DNA of 64,000 nt from Armillaria gallica (Eukaryota > Basidiomycota > Agaricomycetes > Agaricales > Physalacriaceae): NCBI GenBank assembly GCA_037576215.1, contig JBANDB010000009.1, forward strand, positions 1,054,001 through 1,118,000, written 5' to 3'. The notes below the pieces were generated by a model. It had not been told where the DNA came from and did not search any database. It saw only the letters and a list, made by a program, of their open reading frames with translations. Shown here piece by piece: positions 58,111-64,000 of this stretch. A program made the position numbers and the translations under genes. Each line of letters opens with the position of its first letter. Position 1 is the stretch's first letter.

Positions 58111-58676
58111 TAGGAGGCAAGCGTCGTGGAGAAAAAAAGTCATGCACTGATAATCAAAATAAGGAAGGTGCACGTACCATGTGATACATCTCGTCACGCT
58201 CAAGGTTACGATACACGTGTCGCGCTGCTTAACTAACAATAAACCGAGGTAAATCCTGGAGGCTAGCCCAAAAACTTTCAAGTCAGCTGGAATGGGTCGA
58301 CATTCCACGGGCCAGCTGGTATTTCAAAGCTTCTATGCCAAACTAAGTATATGCTACACTAGCCCGCCGCGCTGCGTCAAGCCGTTGGGCAGAGGCCATT
58401 GCAGTGCATAACGTGAACCCGCAAGCTAATCCGTTCTATCCGTCTCTAAGTCAGTACTTCTAGAGCATTTCTCATCAACTTCTTCAAGATGAGCTATACT
58501 ATCCAAATGAGCAAAAGAACAGAATGTCTCTCGTACTAATGAGCTAGGTACATGCTCATCGGTCCCATTTCAAAACAAATGACTTAGGAATCAAATACAG
58601 ACTTAACAATATAAGGACTATCATGGGAATCAAATCGGAAGACCAGAAAATGGGAATTCCCATCAAAGACCACCGT

Positions 58677-59133
58677 CTACTTGTAATCCCAGGTCACCTG
58701 TATGCGCCCAACATCAAGGCCTGAAAGCTGTTGGAACGCGGACGAAGAGAGATCAATCCCATTGGAACCGCATCCAGGGCAGAGATCGCGGACGGTGACA
58801 TCTACGGACTTGCCTTCGTCTAAAAGAGCACTCAATCAACCAATGATAAAAAATTGAGACAGAGATCCTACAGGATGCTGTGATGACTTTTCCACAGTGT
58901 GCCCCCCCGGCATACTGATCATTGGAGAGCGCGACTATGTTGTCGGAATTCTGCAAAGTAGTACCACAGGCCCCGTAGCCGCCGTCGGGGGTATACCAGG
59001 TGGCTGTTAAGTTATTGTTAATACCATAGTAGCAACTGTAAAAGAAAGAACATGTACCGTCACCAGTGAAAGCGTTGGCCATGCAAATAGACAAAGTCGC
59101 AACAGCGATAACGGATTGTCGGAGAGAAAACAT
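58677..59133 (-). CDS. Secreted expansin/RlpA-like double-psi beta-barrel protein, copy D
   Basis: Three exons, with the start MFSLRQSVIAVATLSICMAN at 59133. It keeps TWYTPDGGYGACG, QNSDNIVALSND, AGGAHC, DLCPGCGSNGIDLSSSAF and ends VTWDYK at 58677. The segment after AGGAHC is GKVITAS instead of WKHIGVN, in the same number of codons. So the conserved tryptophan is lost without breaking the frame. This suggests relaxed or altered function. Splice sites are conserved. Confidence 0.85.
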
Positions 59134-59195
59134 TACTATATACTGAGTATTTCGGTAGTGGCTTGAGTGATAATACAATTTTGACCTAGCTCGTC

Positions 59196-59203
59196 TTTTT
59201 ATA
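59196..59203 (-). promoter_or_regulatory. TATA box of DPBB copy D
   Basis: TATAAAAA on the minus strand, upstream of the ATG at 59133. Confidence 0.5.
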
Positions 59204-59672
59204 CGTTAGGAGCCTCGGCATTGTAGAGTAGAAACAGAGGCTGGCAACGGACTGCAATACATGCAAAGAGGAAACCGGGATGATACTGACGCTTCGACAA
59301 CGCACAAAGCAAGCGGTTGCCTAGGAGCGGGTTCGGGACGAAAGCAGTCCACAGACAAGACCGAAGGCCTTACCAGATGCCGAGTCAAAGCGACGGAAGC
59401 TGCGGCATTGAGAAAGAGTGAGATGCAAATATAGCGAACAGGGGAAGATTCTATGCTGACCATAGGATAAATAGGCTAGGATCTTGAATGAGCGTCAGGC
59501 GCATAAGCTTCTCAAAGGGCGGGGGTGTCAAAAAAAAGGTCGAGCGAAAGTCAATACATGGCCAACAAATGAGTAGACATGATCCGTTAATGAAAATCGG
59601 CGTTCCTGATCGTGGTAGCTAGCGAACAACAGCCAACCGGCTCAAGGCAACGACCGAAGTTACTAGCAGTTG

Positions 59673-59912
59673 GAGACTTGCTACTGCCATATGACTGCTA
59701 CTTCCGAAGCCGGGAAACCCGCTGTTTGCTAAGCAGATGGTCGCTGATCAGTGGACCACCGGGATTCGGGAAGCGACTTGTTGCGGGACAACTGATGAAC
59801 GGACCGGAATATATGGACGGAACGACAGTGTCAGACGAACTCGGGTTTCAGCTAAGATTAAATCACAGTCTTGACTACGGTCCAGCCAATGTATCCCAAG
59901 TCCGTAAGAGGC
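59673..59912. repeat. Noncoding direct repeat, second copy
   Basis: Direct-orientation partner of 57885-58110; the copies differ by small indels and substitutions. Together with DPBB genes C and D this indicates a tandem duplication of a unit of roughly 2-2.5 kb. Confidence 0.85.
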
Positions 59913-60118
59913 AGAAGAGATGTATGTCACTCCAGACCATTTTGGTTCGAGTCGCAAGGAAGTTCTGGTTTGACTAATTCAATAGTTCGGATAGACAAAG
60001 TGGCATGAAATGTACACGGCTACTAGGCGTCGCCTAGACCTAGCATTGAAGCCAGGTGACAAAGAGGAATGAGGTGAGGTGACATCGTAACCTAGGGCCT
60101 AGTTTTGAGGAAACGATA

Positions 60119-61170
60119 TCAACGGCAGACCTGAGGTTCCGCCTGTCTGCCGTACAGCCCCCACTGCGGCAGTCTGTTCAGCTTCTTCAAACATGTGAAA
60201 GTAGCATCCATACTCACCCCCTCTCGAAGTTGCGTCCATACATGAGCGCCTTGTCTTTGTCTGCCATGTAGACGCAAGCGGTCACCAGTCGATACAGCGT
60301 CACCTTGTGATACAAGCTTGTATACCATCCTCTTCCATCTCTGCGAGCATCTTCAATGCGGGGTCGAGCCAATCTCCTTCCGCCTTCCCTTCCCTACAAA
60401 TGGCGAGACAAGCACCGGCCGACGATTGAAACCCTCTCGTCTCACATCGGACTTCGAGGGTCCAGCATGTACATTTGAAATCGTATGCTGCAAGGTTGGT
60501 TTGACGCTTCGCAGCAGGATTGAGGATGGCACAGTATGCTGTCATGAGTTCTTCGCCTTCCTCGATGTCGAGCGCGGCGCGTATGTGCATAGAGAAAGAG
60601 GCTGTGTTCCATTTGCGACAGATGTTGGGGGAGTAGCTGCCAGGCCGAAGAGGTAAGATCGGGGTCTGCGGTGATTGACGAAGAGGATGTAAACCGGCGG
60701 CCCCAATGACAGTCACGCTGGTTCGAAAACGCCCAAAATGATTGATACGGCCTCATCGATATTGGTATGAGGAAATCTTAAAAATCAAAGGCTCTGCAGT
60801 CGATCCACACATGTCTAATAACAGTGCATCATGTTGAGCAACACGGGCAGAAAATTATAGGCAAAATAATGTACGAACGTTGTTCCAGCTTTCTCTTGAG
60901 GGCAATTATGAGTGGGACATTACAGCACCGCCAGCGATGTGCGAGACTCGGACATCTTCAACAGCGCCGTCAGTGGAAATTCGGTCCGGATTTACATAGC
61001 ATCATCAGATTTCTACGACAATCGCGAGGGAGCTGTGGGAACAAATCGGAAAGGTGTTCCAATCCAGGTAAAGCCAAAGTCGACTCACAGTAATTCCTCT
61101 CTTCTTTTCGTCTTAACCATTTCTCAGTGAATGAAAGAAGATGGGTACTGACGGCGATACGCAACAATGG
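60119..61170 (-). pseudogene. Decayed SET-domain protein gene (SMYD-like)
   Basis: The minus-strand pieces resemble the basidiomycete SET/SMYD-like family: FPQLPRDCRRNLMMLCKS (about 61050), SPNICRKWNTASFSMHIRA, ALDIEEGEELMTAYCAILNP, AAKRQTNLAAYDFKCTC and, in another frame, YRLVTACVYMADKDKALMYG. The cofactor-binding NHSC before SPN is replaced by PGSY, and the frame shifts before the C-terminal piece. It is therefore very probably a non-functional relic of a lysine methyltransferase gene. Confidence 0.6.
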
Positions 61171-61200
61171 GTATTCGTCGGATTTGGATTTGGCGGTGCT

Positions 61201-62100
61201 CTAAGGAGCCACCGGGGTCAAATTCAAATTGGGAACTTTTACCACGCCACAACCGCGTTCCGCCAACGTTGGTTCTCTAAGCGTTTCGCGACCTGAATAG
61301 AACGGCTGCTCTGCAGGCATTATTGCAGACATTCCTATACGTAAATTATCCGAATAAGTAGATGTGACCGATGAGTCTACTAGCTCATCGTGAGTCTCCT
61401 GCCGCCGCCATCTGGATATCACTATCAACACTCGCGCGTCCAGTCTGCCTAGAGTCGTCAAAGAAGGAAACAAATGTCGTCCAAAATGGCAGTGAAGATC
61501 CCAGCCACATATTAGATATACGACCGTCCGACATCCCGGCGCTCCCTCGCGGCGGAGGATTCTCCTAGGATAAAAGATATCAACGACGTATATCGCCAGC
61601 GTTATCATAGCGCCATCGAGGACATCTGTTGTGTCCATCAGAGCCAGAAATGGAACCACGACATTGGAACACGTACTCAAATACACCTCCGTCGTGATGA
61701 TTGTCCCGCCCCTGCCATAGCCGCCCTCCTCAACTCAAACGGTAAAATCAGCGATATCACCTCCGCTACCAAAGAACAGCGTTCTCCAAACAAATGTCGT
61801 CAAGTCTGCGTACAAAGCAATAATCGGGGCCTGTTAATATTCAGAGATAGGAAGACAAAGAACTGAGCAGTACTGACCATAGCTCTAAAGACTCCATTGG
61901 ACACAGACGCAAGCACATTCCCGGCACCGCGATCTTTTGTAGGGAACGACTCGGGCATACGAGGATAGGAAACCTATGCGTACAGTTCCCTTCGAGCAAG
62001 GCGTCAGAGGTCCGTGCGGTGGTCAATGGGGCCTGTGAGGACTGGGGAGCGGATTAAGTAGCCGGGGATCAGAGAAAGGATGCCTTGAATATCCTTTTTA
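61201..62100 (-). pseudogene. Relic of a membrane-protein gene
   Basis: The minus strand holds a hydrophobic piece (VLDGAMITLAIYVVDIFYP at about 61600) preceded by degenerate sequence with stops. The motif resembles a late helix of RTA1-like multi-pass membrane proteins, but this is weak. The upstream part (about 61830-62030) is similar to plus-strand 62770-62990. Confidence 0.35.
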
Positions 62101-62769
62101 TATAGACGCCCCACGGTCCCGCTATACGGTCGTCGAGGTGTTGCTCGTGAAGGTCATAAGCGAAAGCTGAAAGGAGCAAATTGATAAGCAAGGTGACAGT
62201 GACGGCGGTGAATTGCTACCCGGGGCCGCATCGGCCTCTGCTCTTACACCACGACACCGCCCTTGCTCGCAGGGATTTTCTGATGCCATTGGAAGGAGGT
62301 AAATCTTAACGCTGTGCTTGTAATGTCAGGATCTGACGCGACTTTTTTTGAACCAGTTTTCTATTTTGATTTCCTTGTGCTTTACCAGTATTCGTATTCT
62401 CGAGTTAGAATGGGGCTATAATACGATTGCATCTACGAATCCGAGGAGACCTGCAAGGGTTTGTGCCGTGAGAAGAGTATGGACGTGCCAATTAGGCTTC
62501 CCTGTTTGTAACGATAGACAGTCATCGGACTCCGCTACTCTTCCCAAGGCGACGGAGCGATCCTTGGCCTGCATCTGGTGCAAGGAATTGCCGAGGCGCT
62601 GATTTCTGTGATGGTCCCGTCTATATCACCTATCGCAATGCAAGGATTTTTCTTTCGCTTCTCCTATCAGCAAGTGTAATCGGAGTTCCTAGGACGCTAC
62701 TAGCAAGAACCCTCTTCAAGCTCCCTTTTCTCGGCCGCCGCGATAACTTTGTTTATATCAGCGGGCTGT
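62101..62769. other. Spacer between the two divergent relics
   Basis: No gene recognised. Confidence 0.4.
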
Positions 62770-63110
62770 CTCACATCGTCCCCAGTCTTTACAACGCATC
62801 GACTACCGAACGGCCTTGCTCAGATGGATGCACGACGTCCTGCACGCTCTCATGCCCGAAAAAGATCGCGGCACCGGGAGCACTTGCTGCTGGTGTCTTT
62901 AGAGTTATGGTCAGTCGCGTTCGGTTCTTTATCTTCGTGCTTCTGAATATTTGCAGGTCCCATCAACGTCTGATAATCGACGATCCTTTGACTATCTTCG
63001 GTGTCGCTGTAGGAGCTGCGCTCGTCCGTGCTCCCTCAAAAATGTGTATAATTATAGCTCCATGCATTCGCAACTCGGACGACTTATGCACGACTCCGAA
63101 TAGCTGAATC
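62770..63110 (+). pseudogene. Divergent homologue of the relic at 61830-62030
   Basis: The blocks GATCGCGG, TCTTTAGAG, TATGGTCAGT, TCTGAATATT and the following CAGG recur in the same order as in the reverse complement of 61830-61960. A donor (ATGGTCAGT) and an acceptor (TTTGCAG) suggest a former gene. No complete frame. Confidence 0.4.
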
Positions 63111-63502
63111 GTACGGTGATAAACTCTGCCCGCTCCCGTTTGCCTCCGTCACACAACCCTCTACAAGATCTATCCCGATAAGCGGTATTGGTACCGGAAC
63201 AAGGTCCCAATAAATGGTGTGTTGATGGAGCGACTCATTCGTATCTTTTTCTAACGTGCCTCAGGTCCAGCAAGACGAGCAGAATAGTTTCACGGCGGAG
63301 GTTGGTTCTATTCACCCCTCAGTTTGCGGTTTCTATTTCCAAACGTTCCTCTTAATACTCAATGTACAATCAGTGCCTGATCAATGTTTTGAATGATCGT
63401 TCACATGACTGTCGCTCTGTCATCAGATATGTATCGTCCGAGAGACTAAGGGAAGAACACGTTGAGGACACGAGTTACAGGCGTGATTGATGATATAATC
63501 CT
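63111..63502. other. Intergenic or 5' exon region of the last gene
   Basis: May contain upstream exons of the gene at 63503, but none could be joined with confidence. Confidence 0.35.
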
Positions 63503-64000
63503 TAGATTCTCTGACCCGGACGTCCATCTTCGAATCTATATTGGCAAGCTACATCCTTCATCTGCCTCGTAGTCCTTCTGACCAACGAATAGGTCTCAAT
63601 CCGTATCAACCTAAACATCAACTCATGGATGCCATGCCCCTCAAGGCGCCAACACGTCCCGTACCTGCGAAATGCCCCTTCTTCTTCAAAGACGTACCTT
63701 GGCTCGGCGGAAAGCACGACGGACACCCACTAGTCCCAGTACAAGAATACCTAAAGATACGACGCCAGCCCACAGATGCGGAGGCACTCCTAGCCGACCT
63801 CACCGCCCTCCAATGCGTCTGTACCTTTGGGCTCCTCGAATCCCTCCTCGACCAAAAAGTTCTCGAAAAATACCTGCTATCTGACAACGGCGACGGGGAC
63901 ATCGTGATGACGGACAAAAAGATGGGCCTGCTCCTCCTCCTCTGGCTTGTCCGCGTCCAAAAGCTTAAAAGACGTGACCTGAGCCAGTGCCTTCAATGGG
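63503..64000 (+). CDS. Partial gene, unrecognised, running off the window
   Basis: The frame is open from about 63499 to the window edge, after a plausible acceptor TCCTTAG at 63496-63502. It reads IFESILASYILHLPRSPSDQ, PFFFKDVPWLGGKHDGHPLV and FGLLESLLDQKVLEKYLL, with coding-like composition. A methionine at 63625 could be the start if there is no upstream exon. No family is recognised. The 3' end is missing. Confidence 0.55.

Larger units (their letters stand above)
56733..58676. other. 5' region of DPBB copy C and spacer to copy D
   Basis: 56733-57480 is the promoter half of the inverted arm, with TATAAAAG on the minus strand at 56809-56802. Beyond 57480 there are duplicated noncoding segments shared with 59600-59912. 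No functional gene is seen; open frames here are chance translations of the repeats. Confidence 0.6.
59134..60118. other. 5' region of DPBB copy D with second copy of the direct repeat
   Basis: Contains TATAAAAA on the minus strand at 59203-59196, about 65-70 nt before the ATG of copy D, and the repeat at 59673-59912. No further gene. Confidence 0.55.

Overview
The window looks like nuclear DNA of a filamentous basidiomycete, most likely an agaricomycete. The genes are broken by many very short GT-AG introns (mostly 45-60 nt), and exons can be tiny. The gene content fits: expansin-like DPBB secreted proteins, a C2H2, a GATA and a Zn2Cys6 regulator, an Opi1-type repressor, an FSH serine hydrolase, and a cysteine-rich single-pass surface protein. 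No rRNA, tRNA, CRISPR array or intact transposon was recognised. All gene models were spliced by eye from the DNA, so exon edges are inferences.

Layout. 1-2.2 kb is one arm of a large inverted duplication: a DPBB gene plus a truncated, frameshifted gene fragment. The partner arm lies at about 55.3-57.5 kb in the opposite orientation. 2.9-9.7 kb carries a secreted lactonase-like beta-propeller, a C2H2 zinc-finger factor, an FSH serine hydrolase and a cysteine-rich membrane protein. 9.7-14.6 kb is gene-poor. 14.6-17.6 kb holds an F-box/LRR-like protein and a 3-ketoacyl-CoA thiolase. 19.4-25.4 kb holds a GATA factor, a TRIP4-type zinc-finger protein and a coiled-coil protein. 25.4-30.2 kb is gene-poor but contains a dense TGAC/GTCA cluster. 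30.3-40.2 kb holds Opi1, a Zn2Cys6 factor with micro-exons, a small hydrophilic protein, a probable mitochondrial membrane protein and one weak small gene. 40.6-54.0 kb holds a Na+/K+-type P-ATPase, a second DPBB gene, mitoribosomal protein S29 (DAP3) and exportin-1, the last two sharing a 275-bp divergent promoter. From 54.5 kb to the end the sequence is rearranged: a hypothetical gene, two more DPBB genes with duplicated flanks, a decayed SET-domain gene, relics of a membrane-protein gene, and the 5' part of an unrecognised gene running off the end.

How it fits together. Housekeeping genes (XPO1, DAP3, thiolase, TRIP4) and regulators form a stable backbone. The DPBB family marks the dynamic part: four copies, three with matching exon structure and all with a TATA box about 70-80 nt before the ATG, spread by inverted and tandem duplication. 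The most testable observations are these: the inverted arms enclosing 53 kb; a 6-nt micro-exon that completes the zinc cluster of the Zn2Cys6 factor; valine at the leptomycin-B cysteine position of exportin-1; a 922-nt intron inside OPI1; a UASINO-like site in the OPI1 promoter; and a frame break in the TRIP4 homologue.
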